The notes: generated by a model from the letters alone, not told the origin. A stretch of DNA of 64,000 bases from Pomphorhynchus laevis (GCA_012934845.2 WNNJ02000599.1:62001-126000), one strand, 5' to 3'; positions 21,481 to 33,192 are shown, numbered from the stretch's first letter. Program-made: numbers and translations.

Positions 21481-21508
21481 TTAGATATCAAACTTTTTTT
21501 AAGGTTTA

Positions 21509-21565
21509 AAAAGATCCATCGTCTTCCCGGTTTAGATTAGAAAAGATCCATCGTCTTCCCGGTTT
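21509..21565. repeat. 25-bp direct repeat, period 32
   Basis: AAAAGATCCATCGTCTTCCC followed by GGTTT occurs at 21509-21533 and again at 21541-21565. It lies between the L2-A 5' end and the next LINE. Confidence 0.8.
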
Positions 21566-21589
21566 TTTAAAAAGGTGATCGTTAACAGG

Positions 21590-22382
21590 TATGTAATTAC
21601 ATGCCTATAAACATGTCGTGTATTTCCTGTAAAGTTCTCGAAGGATTAATTTTACGACGGATGAATGTGCACGTAAGCGATAAGTCACTGTTACATCCGT
21701 CATAACATAGTTTTCGTTCTGGGAGATAAACATCCACAAATCTTCTTGTTACACACTTGGCTTCAGTCGGTAGACAACGGCTCCGATAGTGACATCTTGT
21801 TTATCGACCTTGCCAAAACGTTTGATACGATAGACCATAGCATACTGATGGGAAAACTTACCGCTTATAAATTTGATCAACACATCGTGTCCTGTATTTC
21901 ATCTTATCTTTGGAATAGGAAATATGCCGTCCGTGTAGGATATTCACTTTCCGATTGGGTACAGGTTTCCGAGGGAGTCCCGCAAGGTTCTGTTCTTAGC
22001 CCGTTGCTTTTTAACATCTTAATAAATGATCTTTCGGGTATTCTTAAGTCACCTTCTCTTTTGTATGCCGATGATATTAAATTACGGCGTGAAATCAAAT
22101 CTCAACCGGACAGATCCCTTTTTCAATCTGATTTGGATACTCTTTCAAGCTGGGCACGAGACAATATTATTAAATGGAGCATAACTAAATGTACCCCAAT
22201 GCACATGGCTATAAATTCGGTGATACTCGCAATTTCATCAGTTCTGCCGTTTTACCTATTGTTGACTATATCAATGATTTGGGAATAATTCTTTCAAACA
22301 ACTTGAAAACGAAAATGAACAATGACGCAATTTGCTACAAAGCTTTGAGAATATTCGGTGTTATCAGGAGATGTTATCGGGA
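21590..22382 (+). mobile_element. CR1-like LINE fragment, RT (left part of split copy)
   Basis: Plus-strand frames give RT motifs: RPINMSCISCKVLEGLILRR, DILFIDLAKTFDTIDH (motif A), EGVPQGSVLSPLLFNIL (motif B), LLYADDIKL (motif C, YADD), then SSWARDNIIKWSITKCTPMH and KALRIFGVIRRC. The main frame is 21746-22288. It breaks off at about 22382 where an L2 copy begins, and the thumb resumes at 24476. Confidence 0.8.
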
Positions 22383-24475
22383 CTGCAGCGCCTGGACTAC
22401 AATCGCATGCGACAACAGTAAGTCTAAAGAAAACTTCATATGTGGCCTTTGTGCCAACAAACTCATACGCGACCTCTCCCATAAAAGAATATCAACCTCC
22501 AACGTTTTCACTCAAACCACCCAGTCGTTTCTGATGTCCTTTATCAACTTATTGATCCTGTCACTATATGCACTTCTAATCCCATATCTTCACTTCCCGA
22601 CACCCCCGTCTCTTCCCTTCTGTCTCGTTTCTCAATAACCTACATCCCTCAATCAAAATCACCTCCACCAACCTCCATAATCCTTACACTCATAATCTTT
22701 CCTCACATCGCGAACCACCCTGGATATTATCCATATCCTCTTCGTCTTCCGCTGTCAAACCTCCTTTCTTGATATCCTCAACTTTCAGCTCTCCTATCGT
22801 GATCTCACCAACTCACGTTACTCGTCATCCTTCTCTCCACCTCTTTATCTCCACAGGCACTTCTCGACCACGATGTTTACAGATTTAGATTCATCCTATA
22901 GTCTTTTGTTCCTGCGGATAAACCATCCTTTTTTAACAACATGTCTCCTGTCGTATTCATTTGCCTAAACAAATCTTCTCAATCTAATCCGTCCTAGCCC
23001 CCTCTCCCAAAAATTGTTTTTAAGCATTGCTCTCACGCGTTTTCTGTCTTCTCTCAACGATTCAAACTCATGTCCTCTTCAGCCACTCGCATTTTCCCAG
23101 ATCGCACCCCCTCTCCGAATTCGCTCTACTCTTATCTGCCCGCATCGAAAAACGCAGTCGCGGGGAAAACGGCGAAATATCTATCTTTATCCGAAACATA
23201 GACGGAAATTTTCAAGTTGTCCATACCCGTACTAAAATTCGATGATGCTCCATCTCCCATATGTGTCTTCTCCACTAGCCTCTATCAACACCACACACGG
23301 TATTCGCATCGGCCTCATCAACCAATCACCAAGCTATTCTCAATAAATCCGATCTCATCCTCAAACTAATCACCAAGCAATCCATCGATTTCGTCTGCTA
23401 CACCAAATCCTGGAACTACGATTCTGACGACCGTTCCTTTCGCGTCTGTTCTAATTCACCATCCTCCCCTCCTATCCCTATTTTTTGCGGGGTCCTACAA
23501 GGTTCAGTCCTAAGTCCCCTGCTTTTCTCTCTTCTGCTTGGCGATCTCTCTCCGTTTATCAAACCTTACTCCTTTAACGTCATGCAATACGCCGATGACA
23601 TCCTCATATATGCTCATGCAACCTGCACATCGTATACACGATATCGGCATTTCTGTCTAGAACTGTATTTTTTCTTTCTACAAACGTCTCTTCAATCTCC
23701 ATCTCGTTATAACCCTGACAAGTCTTAAATAATGGGAATTCTTCCCGTAAACCAAACATATCTCCTCCCACTGTATCTTTTGGATCATCGATCATCCTTG
23801 TAGTACACTATCTCACTTTCTCAAGCTTCCATTTCGATTATCACTTTTCCCTTAAACCCTTCGTCCGTGACAGGTCCACTCGTTCAGCTTAATTCTTCGT
23901 GACATCCGCCTTATTGACTTCCGTTCTTGTAGGTTTCTTCTTTCATCGTTTCTTTTTCCTAAAATCAATTACTGCCTTAGCCTTTTCGTCAATTCTCTAA
24001 AATTCATCATACTACCCCTACAACGAATAATCAACACCGCCGTTCGAGTGCTCTTTCGTCGCCGTCGCTTCGACCACACATCCACATATCTTGCCCAACT
24101 TTCCTTTCTCACCATATACATGCGCGTTAAACTCCGCCTTCTCGTAACTTTTCGTCTCATCGCTGTTGGCTTCCCATCGTTCATCAACCTTCCTTTCTTA
24201 GACGACACTCGCCCCACCTCGCTATCGCTGCGTTCCCGTCATACCCTCTTACTCCACTTTCCTAATTACTTTAACAACTACGTTCTCCGATCCTTCTTCG
24301 TCGCCGCCTGACTCGCCTATAATCAACACTCTCTCGACGTCCGCCGCGCTCACTCGTTTATCACATTCAAACACCTTCTCGTTCACACCTTCTCGACACA
24401 TATTTTACATTTTGTTTTGTTGTGGTCATGTAAGCGTGCGCTGGCACGCGTTTGCCACGTTAAAATAAACATTTT
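22383..24475 (+). mobile_element. L2-like LINE (subfamily A), internally deleted
   Basis: Starts with the ORF1 Cys motif (RDCSAWTTIACDNSKSKENF, then ICGLCANKL), continues through ORF1 (RLD...FRS-type region near 22860-22920 and 23014-23235) and the first part of the endonuclease (near 23260-23420). It then jumps to RT motif B (GVLQGSVLSPLLFSLLLGDL) and motif C (MQYADDILIYAHA) at about 23490-23620. It ends with the RT C-terminus (24048-24311), the 3' hairpin (24434-24449) and tail. About 2.7 kb relative to the full family is missing in one step between the endonuclease TESW-type box and the RT. It is inserted in a CR1-like LINE. Many frameshifts. Confidence 0.8.
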
Positions 24476-25020
24476 TTGTCTCATAGTAGAAAACTCCCCA
24501 TTCCTGTTCAACACTTATTTTGGAAACATAATAATGTATTGCTCCGAAGTGTCGTTTCCAGTAAGTAGAAAGGAATATCTTCGGATAGAGAGAGTGCTCA
24601 GAAAAGCAACCAAATGTGTTTCTGGTTTACGGGACCTTCCCGACCATGTCCACTGATCGCTCTTAAATATAAAGCCCATGTCTCTTAAACGAAGAGTAAA
24701 GGATCTTGTTGTCACATGGCGGACTATGAATGATCCTACAAGTCCAATTCATTTTATGTTCTCTTTGCTGACAGAAGCTTGTACGCGAGAACATGAATTT
24801 ACTATTTATCGGGTATGCAGGCAGTTGAAAGGGCTCAACATCCTGGTGGACAGAGTTACCTAGGAATGGAATAACCTTCCTATGGAAATAGTGTGGATCA
24901 AGTCAAAATTAATGTTTATGAATAAAGTACTTTGAATCTCAACCCTTAGTGTTTTAGTTTCTGTCTTCTTTTGTGCTTTTTTGTATTTTGTGATTCTCCT
25001 GTATGAGCACTAGCTTCTAG
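24476..25020 (+). mobile_element. CR1-like LINE fragment, RT thumb and 3' end (right part)
   Basis: Continues the LINE at 21590-22382: IIMYCSEVSFPVSRKEYLRI, ERVLRKATKCVSGLRDLP, then KPMSLKRRVKDLVVTWRTM and an Arg-rich end with VTxEWNNLP-type residues near 24860-24890. The 3' untranslated part reaches the AT-rich repeats at 25020. Confidence 0.8.
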
Positions 25021-25235
25021 GTGATCTAAGAATAATAATTATTAATTATTATTTAATAATAATTATTATTTATTTAATTATTTAAATTTTATTTTTCATT
25101 TTTTTAAATTTATAAATAATATAAATAAATTATTCCATATGATAATATTATTCCGATATTATTCGATGCGATATATTATATATTATCATGTGATATAATA
25201 TATAATGTAATATATGTTGTAATATAATATATAAT
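25020..25235. repeat. AT-rich simple-sequence block
   Basis: Almost pure A/T, with runs of ATT/AAT and TATA. It lies between the 3' ends of a plus-strand and a minus-strand LINE, and probably grew from their microsatellite tails. Confidence 0.7.
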
Positions 25236-25449
25236 TATTATTCTTACAAGGCTTAGCTGTAAGGCTATTTTGCCTGATCACTGTTTAAAAAAAATAAAAC
25301 TAAAAAATAAGAAACGAAGAAAAAGAAGTCAACAAGCAAAAAATAAATCACTGTAAATACGTCCATGACTCGTTTCTCGTCTTTTTGATGATCCATGTAT
25401 TTAATAATTTTTTAAACAAATGCAGACTCCAGGCCGAAGCAATTTCCTC

Positions 25450-28154
25450 AGTTAGAGAATTCCACATATTAAGTACCCTGTGCGACAGACTTTAGCATTT
25501 TGGATACCTATTATGTCTTGTTTTATAGACAGTTTTCTGTGACCTCTCAAAATCGATGAACGTAATGTGATCGAACTACTCGGATAACCGTTTAGCCGGT
25601 GTACAAGCGCATACATTCCTATCAAGTCAAGAAACAAAAATTGTGATGACATTGGTTGAATTCTTAGCACATCTAATCGAGATGCGTAATCCACTCTTAC
25701 TTTCGAACATAAACGAGAACCTCGCCTTAGGACTGACTCAATATCTGTCCTTTCTTGTTTGATAACTGGGAAAGAAGCCTGAATTGCATACTCTAAATTC
25801 GGACGAACCAACGTGTTAAACAAATTTCTAAAGACATTAGTGGTAATCTTAAGGAATGAGGTCTTTACAATATATAGTGCAGTAGCGCTTTTTATTGCTC
25901 TTTCACTAAGTTTAGTTTTTAATTATGCCTACAGTCCAAGTTTAGTATAGCAGTCCAAGTTTTAAGATCATCAGTGAATGCCAAGTGAGTGTTATCAAAA
26001 CGTAAGATCTCGTATAGATCTTACGTAATATCTCGTATAGCAGTCCGAATTTTAAGATCATCAGTGAATGCCAAGTGAGTGTTCTCAATACGTAAGGGTA
26101 AATCGTTAAGAAACGTGATGAATAATAGAGACCTAGTACAGAACCCTGAGGGACACCTGTTGACATACTTCTTTCTGCAGATAAAGACTCACCAACTCTT
26201 ACCTTAAACGTACGCAATAAAAGAAAATTTTCAATCCAAGAGCAGATTACACGAGGGACGCTGTAGTGAATTAAGAGTGACACAAGACCTTCCTTCATGT
26301 GGAACACGATCAAAGGCTTTCGAAAAATCTAGAAATACGATGTCGAGACAAGGCCCTGAGCTTAATACTTCCATCCAACTCTCTCGTGGTAAGCAAGTTA
26401 GATGAACGTAAACGGCCTTGTCTAAATCTGTGTTGAGAATCAGTAAGATTGCTGTTAAAGTTTAGATGCTCGAGTAGCCTTTTGCCAATAACTCGTTCTA
26501 GTAATTTAATGAGAACACTGGTCAAACTGATAGGGCGAAAATCTAAACAAGAAGTTGCTGGCTGTTTTTAGGAATTGGCACAACAATAGAAGACTTCCAT
26601 ATTGCAGGAATCCACGAATTGATCAGGCTAAATGAAAATATATGAGCTAAAACACTACTTACGGCAGGTCCAACCGCATTAATTAGGTAAGGTGAAATAT
26701 CATCTGGACCAGGAGAGCCAAATCGGTCAAGCCTAGTGATTAGGTGCAATACTTCAGATGCACTGATTGGCTTAACGAGATTCTGAGTAATATTCTGAAT
26801 GGGAAACCATTTTAAAGAGTAAATATCCGAAACAATAATCGATGAAGAATAAAAGTTGTTCGCATGGCATTCAGCAATTTCAGACTAAGTAAAATAAACA
26901 TATTCACCTGAAGTAATGAATGCTATATTAGAGGGAAGTATCATTGAACCTTTCACATATGACCAAAAACGCCTTGGTTGATTTCCGATGCAATTTGCAA
27001 TACCATCTTCAAATGCTATTCGCTCATGTATTTTCAATCTATTGCAGAGGTTGCGCACGTACCGATACCTATCTAAGTTTTCAGGATGGGTTTGAGTAAT
27101 ACCCCATAGAGCATTGCGCAGTTTCAACACTGCACGAAGTTCATGATCAAACCACTGAGGGCGAGTGGACTTAATGAAAATTCTCCGTTTCGGAGCGAAC
27201 TTATCTGACAAATTTAAGAAAATGTTATAAAGAATGGTCAGCAGATCTGAAACAGTAATCAGCAGATCTGAAACCCGAGTCCAATTTCGTTTTGGATAAC
27301 CCAATTTTGACCTACAAACGATCTTGGACACTAATTTAACGAAGAGAACACAGTGATCACTGTTAACAAGCGGAGGATAATACGCAATACTGTCGATATC
27401 TCCAGTCCATTCTGTAAACACAAGATCTAGAGTAACACCGTTGACATGAGTTGGTTCTCTACAATGTTGCACTAATAGTAGATCAGCAAGAAATAAATCA
27501 CGAAATTGTTTTGATACGCCTGAGCAGGGTTAGTAACATTCATATTCCAATATACATTCGGAAGGTTGAAGTCACCTAAGAGGACAAATCGTTGGGATGA
27601 ACATAAATTAGATAAATAATCCTTAAGCCCATCAGTTATCAAAGTGAAAGATGGAGATCTATAAACAACACAAACGTTTAATTTTAACAATTGATGATTA
27701 ACAGTAAAAGACAGACACTCATGACCACTCAGAGTCGCAAAGATATGATATATTTGATGTTGAGAGATCGTGTCGAACGAATGCTACAACTCCTCCACCT
27801 CGCATACTAGGAAAGCGATCCGCTCTTATTAACTTATAACCTAACATTAAACAAATTATCAGAGATGCCACTATGTAACCAAGATTCTGAAATACAGAAT
27901 ATATCATAATGATTATCAGCAATATGGTCGAGCAAGAAAGGAAATTGAGATTGAAGACTTCTAACGTTTGAGTAACCAATATGAAGCGGAGTCTCTGATG
28001 ACGTAAAGGTTTTGCTAGTTTTATCATGTACCTCAGAAAAATCAATTAAATCATCAAAATTGGAATCAGAATAAAACCCATTCTCTAGTTTGGGAGAAGC
28101 GGAGTCAAACGTACTGATGGTCGCCACCGAACTACTTGAAAATTTCTTATGCAT
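25450..28154 (-). pseudogene. CR1-like ORF2: endonuclease and reverse transcriptase
   Basis: It starts MHKKFSSSSVATIS, the counterpart of MYPKFSGGSTPTIS in the other copy. Endonuclease: IGYSNVRSLQSQFPFLLDHI, FCISESWLHSGIS, GGGVVAFVRHDL, VVYRSPSF, LLGDFNLPN, then SDHCVLFVKLV. Linker: PQWFDHELRAVLKLRNALWG and FWSYVKGSMI. RT: GSPGPDDISPYLINAVGPAV, DSQHRFRQGR, then GVPQGSVLG and a thumb with FNTLVRPNLEYAIQASFPVI. Motif A (FLDISKAFD-type, near 26310) and motif C (near 26090) are disturbed. At least seven frame pieces are visible. Confidence 0.8.
25945..26097. repeat. About 91-bp tandem duplication inside RT coding region
   Basis: The segment beginning TATAGCAGTCC and ending near CGTAAG occurs at 25945-26006 and again at 26036-26097, with a few differences. 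A perfect 10-bp hairpin (CGTAAGATCT, loop CGTAT, AGATCTTACG) sits between the copies at 26001-26025. It duplicates the residues LTWHSLMILK of the motif C region. Confidence 0.8.
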
Positions 28155-28966
28155 TGATTCGTCTCTCCTTTGCTTATTCTACCATGTAGCTCATCGCGAG
28201 CCTTCCTAAATTTCAAACGATCATCAAAATTAATGTCTCTCAATATTCTTATAGTAGAATATTTTAAGAGGTAACCACGATGAAGCAACATCTTAGCTTG
28301 GTCAGCAGAACTCAAGACGACATTCAATAAGCGAGGTTTCTCTGTGGTACGCTTCCCAAGAAGAATCAAACTCCGAGCTTGCAGCTTCATAGCTACATTA
28401 TTATCATATTCCTTAAGAAGTCTGGTAAATACTGCACGCGCACAAGAAACGTCTTCATCAACTCATACTTGGGAATTGATCATACACGACTCTTCAATTC
28501 CACTCAAAATAACATTCATACTTCTTTCGTAATTCCGAATCCTTACTTTTCTTATATTGGCTGCTCTGCCTGAGGAATTGCCCTCGTCATCAACACTTGC
28601 ATCGCATGAAGTTACAAGCTTTCTCAATTCATAATTTAAATCCCCACTATTTGAAGATTCAATTTGTCTATGTTTGTAAAATTCAGCCTCTATTCTTTTG
28701 TCGGTTGAAAAATTGTCAGGAGTTTCGTTGGATTCACGTGAACTCTTATGTACCCGTACTGAACTTGCCGTGGCGATATTCTGTATTAATCTCTCTTCAA
28801 ATGTCGAATCGGTATGTCGCAATATAGTAACGTTGTTCCTTGAACAATGAGATGTATTCTGTGACGATATATAAGTCATCAGTAAATTACCCGACACTAT
28901 GCGACTGTGTCGGGTAATTGCTCGAAAATACATCGCTAACCCTTTGTGTAGCATGTGCGCAAGCAA
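28085..28966 (-). pseudogene. CR1-like ORF1 with RRM-like C-terminal domain
   Basis: The N-terminal frame (28463-28966) is hydrophilic and Ser/Asn-rich and ends RSMNVILSGIEES, the first strand of the RRM-like domain. The C-terminal frame (28085-28390) continues it: LGKRTTEKPRLLNVVLSSA, AKMLLHRGYLL, then DDRLKFRKARDELHGRISKG and CIRNFQVVRWRP. This matches ORF1 of the copy at 8575-13055. A perfect 13-bp hairpin lies at 28885-28919. Confidence 0.75.
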
Positions 28967-29000
28967 AAGCTATAGAATAGGATCCTTCCCGTGCTGCTGA

Positions 29001-29209
29001 AATGTACCAATCTCCTAATTACACTCCGAGTATCGCAGCTACGAAGATATTTACACATACTAACGACAAAAAATCCTAAAAGTATGGATTCCGATACCGA
29101 TCAAACAATTCTCGCAGCTTCAAAACGCATGCCCCGAATTTGGAAATGATTTTTAGGGGAAAAACTTCAAAGCATCAACGGACTTTATGTTCATCGAATG
29201 ATGAATGTT
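29001..29209. other. Spacer with no supported feature
   Basis: Mixed-composition DNA between the 5' end of the CR1-like LINE and the tRNA-like repeat. I see no open frame or repeat I can name; it may include the CR1 leader. Confidence 0.4.
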
Positions 29210-29440
29210 CGAAATGCGGAAAGGTCTAATAATAAAGATTTTCTTAATACAAAAAAAACAGGTTGACATAACTTAACAAGGATAAATAAGTTATAAATAA
29301 AAAGTGAAATCAGACAAATGAAATCTTCATAATCTTCGTAATCAAAGTCTTCACCATTATGTAGGCCTCAAATCTGTGAGGATCTGAACCCCCAACCAAT
29401 CCAACACGCCGCTTTCCGATTAAACCACCCGGGGGTCATT
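29210..29440 (-). mobile_element. tRNA-like SINE or tRNA pseudogene
   Basis: Read on the minus strand there is a perfect RNA polymerase III A box (TGGTTTAATCGG at 29416-29427) and, 25 nt later, a near-perfect B box (GGTTCAGATCC at 29380-29390, one mismatch to GGTTCRANTCC). It starts next to a C10 run on the plus strand and is followed by an unrelated A/T-rich body of about 150 bp ending in T/A runs. That layout fits a tRNA-derived SINE. A decayed tRNA gene is the alternative. I could not fold a convincing anticodon arm. Confidence 0.55.
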
Positions 29441-29567
29441 CACCCCCCCCCCGAAGAATCCAATCAGTGCGGACGATGTTGGATAAACGAGAGACGAGGA
29501 GCTTCAGGAACCTTAGTCTTTGATCTGGGGGACGTCCTCTGCAGAAGAAGAATAATCCCGAGATAGT

Positions 29568-31820
29568 TCAAGTACCCCAAAGGCCCACCTGGGTTTTCCT
29601 ATTCAACGACAAATGTTGGGCCCGTTTCAGAGCCCACCTAGCTCTCTTCAGAATACGTTTGAGTCTATCCAGGTCGGCTTTCGCCGACCAGTTCACCGAA
29701 ACGGTGAATCTCAGGTATTTTACTCGACTTGTGAAGGTAGGGAGTGGTTCACAGGCAAATATGGAGGCGAGCGCAGAGAGTGCTAGTCTCTTAAGTTTTT
29801 GCTTCGTCGCAGGGGAGCCATGAAAGACAACCACCTGCGATTTGGCGGAGTTTAGAACTAGGTTGAACCTGGGCAACTGGTATTTTAATCTTAAAAAGAA
29901 GCGGCTGATGTCCGAGACTACGTCTTTGACCATGCGTCCAGAGAACAGGGCAGTGGTTCCATCAGCATGCACCACTAGACGTTATTCGCGTTTAAATATT
30001 TTGAAAATATTGACGGAGGCAGCAAGATATAAGATAGGAGAGAGGAGCCTTGAGGCACACCCGTAATAGGGTAGAACTGACGCGTATCAGGGTCGCTATC
30101 ATAATAAAATCGCTTGGTGTACAGCTGTATCTCCACCATGTTAACAATTATCGCAGGCAACCCGAGGGACATAAGAGAAAAGATAACAAAGGTTATGGAG
30201 ATGCGGTCAAATGCAGCGGAAAAATCAAGGAAAACAGCCACAGCTAGCTGATGACTGTTCTCCTGACAAAACCGATGCACTTCACCAACTGCTGAATGGA
30301 CCGAGCGAACTTTGACAAACCTATGGAAACTAGGTGGGATTAAATTTCGCCTAATTAGATGATCGCGGATTCTACGCGCAAGCGCTTTTTCGTAGATCGA
30401 GACGATGGAATTTTGAATCAAGATGGGCCGCAGGTCTTTAGGACAAGAGACCGGAAACTTTTTAGGAATAAAAATTCTTTTGCTAATATTGATGCCGGCC
30501 ACATCGGATGGGGTAGCTAATAGCATTGTGACGGCCACCTCCCTTCTTTGATCGGCTGTCAAAAGCTGACAGACACGAGAAGAGAGTGGAGCGACGGATT
30601 TGGAGGTGCCCGAAAGAGACCCCCAGGCGTTAAGAATATCTGTGACAGATAAATATCTACTTCTGAAGTCTCCTCGATGCGGGATTGGCTGCGGAGATTG
30701 AGTGGCTCCATAATTGTGTCGGGCTAGTGTCTCCTCCAAAACTCCAACAAGGCCTATCCTACCAATCCAACCCAAAGCCCTATCCCTCCAACAAACAAAC
30801 TTCTCCTTCTTGAATATCTTCCAGAAGGAAGAATGAGAAGGGTTAAGACGAGCAATGCTCACCCTATCCCTACTCAGCTGAACCCAGTATCTGGTGCGCC
30901 AGTATTTATTCGAGAGGGTCTCTCTGGCAGATGAAGAGTGATTAGGGAGGTTCAGCAGTTTAGCTAGGACCTTGAGTTTTGTCGGAGTGGGACTGAAAAT
31001 GCGACCTTTATAGGTTGTCGAAAGGAACGCGGTAGCTTGCGAAGAGAGGTAGGAATTAAATTCGGTTAAACTCTCATTACCAATTCGGGGGAAGCGTTAG
31101 ATAGCTGCCCGGAAGAAAGCCACTCTGATCGGAGTCAAAGTGGAATCTTCTACGAAGCAGCGTATCCTCTTCTATCCGCCAACGAATTAAATCATGAGAG
31201 GTGGACAGAAGTTGTCGCGACTGCTCCGTGCAGAAGGGTTTTAACAACCACCTCTCGTGGAGCAGTAATAGGTCGGGGAGAGAATTCGTTGATGTGCAGT
31301 GAAAGGAGAGTGCCGGTGGTTTGTGAATAAGATAACCGGTCCTGGCTCTGCGGAGAACTGCATTAATCCAACGACCAGTTCTGTCGTTAAAGTCGTTTAG
31401 TACCATGTCATATCCATCATCGATAATACAATCCAGGAGGTCACGGTTCTTGTGAATCTCTCCTGGACGAATATAGGCGTTGGATAGACTGAGGCGTTTA
31501 CCGTTCTTAACGAGTGAAACTACTAGACAAGACAGGGCAGGACAAGAGTAATTTAGCAAAAGGGAGGACCTTAAAGAGCATTTAACTAAGGTCAAGAGTC
31601 CTTGATATGAATAGGAGTGAGGTGGGGTTATGTACGGAGTATAGTTGGAATATGCATGCTTAGAGATAAATCGAGTAATGCCCTGTGGGTGACGGATAGA
31701 CCGCGTTTCCTGATGGACTATAACATCAGCGTCTCTACCAGATAAAAGTCTAAGGGCAGAAGCACCTCCCGAATTCCACTGAAGAATATTAAGTGAAAAA
31801 GGTTCAAGTTTACTAAGCAT
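29568..31820 (-). pseudogene. I/R1-type ORF2: endonuclease and reverse transcriptase
   Basis: Endonuclease: LQWNSGG, DADVIVHQETRSI, SLSNAYIRPG, MVLNDFNDRTGRWINA, then STNSLPDLLLL and STSHDLIRW (catalytic SxxHD-type end). RT: SKRIFIPKKFP, PKDLRPILIQNSIVSIYEKAL, FHRFVKVRSVHSAVGEVHRF, AVAVFLDFSAAFDRIS (motif A), GVPQGSSLLSYILLPPSIF (motif B), NVVRMVHADGTT (altered motif C, MHADGTT where F/YADD is expected), then SAKSQVVVFHGS. The end of the thumb reads LKRILKRARWALKRAQHLSL. The motif C change would be inactivating. Three frame pieces are visible. Confidence 0.75.
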
Positions 31821-31899
31821 TGTGTTAAATTAGTTGGAAGGGGGATGCCAACCTAGACATAGCAGGTACAAGAGGGTTATACCCTGCCACTGGCCCCGT

Positions 31900-33150
31900 C
31901 CAGGGTCGTACTACCCATGGCAATATCTTCATTTCCCTGTAAGGCCTTCATACTTAGCAGCTCCCCAATCTTTAGCGGCGGACATTAAGTCGTGCAGACC
32001 ACCCTGATTTTTGGTTCGGGGGGGGGCCTTTAATAACTTATCTGGCACTTGGGCCTCCATGGGTGTACCCACATGCGAAGACATCAGTGGTAACAAGAAA
32101 GCATGAAGCTCACTGATAATTGATTTACGTTGATTGGCTAGCAGATGAATAATATCGTTGTACGGCATGCGTTCTGGTTGAGCTGCTGCGGCAGAATATG
32201 ATTTTGCGTGAGGCCGGGTAAATCGTTGTCTGTAGGCACGGAACGAAGGGCACTTTGTGACCAGCCGGAGTGCCCTGCCCCACAGTTGATACATGCAACG
32301 GGGGATAGACATTTTTTACTTTTGATCAGGTGCGGGCAATCCCCCTTGCCACACCCCCCACAAGTTAGTGATCGAGAGAATGGAGACGACCAATGGCAAT
32401 TCTGACAATGGGGGTAAATGATGTTGGTTAGTGAGGACACCCTCATGATTAGTGAGGGTGTCCTCACTAATCATGACAAATTTTAAATTAAAACCCATAA
32501 ATGGGTTAATAGCCGCTGAAGCAAGAAGATGCCCATTATCAAATTCATTTTCGGCCAAGGCTACTGCGAGAGGGTCCCCCTTACCCAGTACCTACCTAAT
32601 GGTCGATAATTTATATTGTTCCTTGAGCTGCTCAACATCATGTTCAGAAATAAAGGAAGGATAATCCGAGATCTTCACAGTACACTTCAACGGCAACAGG
32701 GAAATTGTCCTCAATGTCGATAGGTTGGTATTGAAATATTTATAGAATTCGTCAAGAATTACAGCGTTTGCGAATGACACCATGAGGGAGTTCTCAAGGG
32801 CTTTTACTGAATTAAATAGAACTCTATTCTTGTTGCCAAAGGAAACATCAGGTAGAAACGTACCAAAAAGTACATGTTTTTGTATAGGTTTAGAAGACTA
32901 AATTACGCATAAATGCGCTAATTTAACTACAGGAAGGAGGTACTCTTACTCTGCGATTTTTGAGACAAAAATATTACTAACCTGGTTCTGTCCAAGGTCT
33001 TTACCAGAAGAATGGCATACTATACCTTGCAAATCTGCAGATTTTGCTGAAAAATTACAAAATTCCAAACTCTTCGAAACCTCCGACATGTTGCGCTGAC
33101 ACGTGAATAGTGCTATCGGAAGGTCTGGCATTTTTCTCGAGTATGTCAAA
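31900..33150 (-). pseudogene. Gag-like ORF1 with CCHC zinc knuckles
   Basis: Pieces in the minus-strand frames: SFANAVILDEFYKYFNTNLS and LPLKCTVKISDYPSFISEHD (32592-32783), then the zinc knuckles YPHCQNCHWSSPF, CGGCGKGDCPHLI and CINCGAGHSGWSQ (32138-32467), then a Pro/Gln-rich tail. Gag-like ORF1 with CCHC fingers is typical of I/R1/Jockey-type LINEs and packages the RNA. An inverted-duplication palindrome (32428-32475) interrupts the knuckle region. Confidence 0.65.
32428..32475. repeat. Perfect 18-bp inverted repeat (quasi-palindrome)
   Basis: Arms TTAGTGAGGACACCCTCA (32428-32445) and its exact complement (32453-32470) flank a 7-nt loop. A second, overlapping pair of 15-bp arms (TCATGATTAGTGAGG and complement, about 32443-32475) shares the middle. 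This overlap is the usual trace of template switching during copying. Confidence 0.9.
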
Positions 33151-33192
33151 GTAACTCAAAACCTTCAAAATTTCCGATAATTAAAATTTCAA

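Larger units (their letters stand above)
25236..29000 (-). mobile_element. CR1-like LINE, second near-full-length copy, two ORFs
   Basis: The 3' end repeats the CR1 3' box in variant form (TGATCAGGCAAAATAGCC on the minus strand). ORF2 spans 25450-28154 and ORF1 28085-28966, overlapping by about 70 nt as in the copy at 8575. Many frameshifts and a local 91-bp duplication in the RT (25945-26097) make it dead. Confidence 0.85.
29440..33170 (-). mobile_element. I/R1-type LINE with gag-like ORF1
   Basis: Minus-strand order: ORF1 (about 31900-33150) with zinc knuckles, ORF2 endonuclease (31077-31820) and RT (29568-30862). The clade differs from the CR1 and L2 copies: the endonuclease begins LNILQWNSGGASALRLLSG and has the DFN..TGRW box instead of GDFNIPN. 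No RNase H domain was found. Frames are broken in several places and the copy is dead. Confidence 0.75.
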
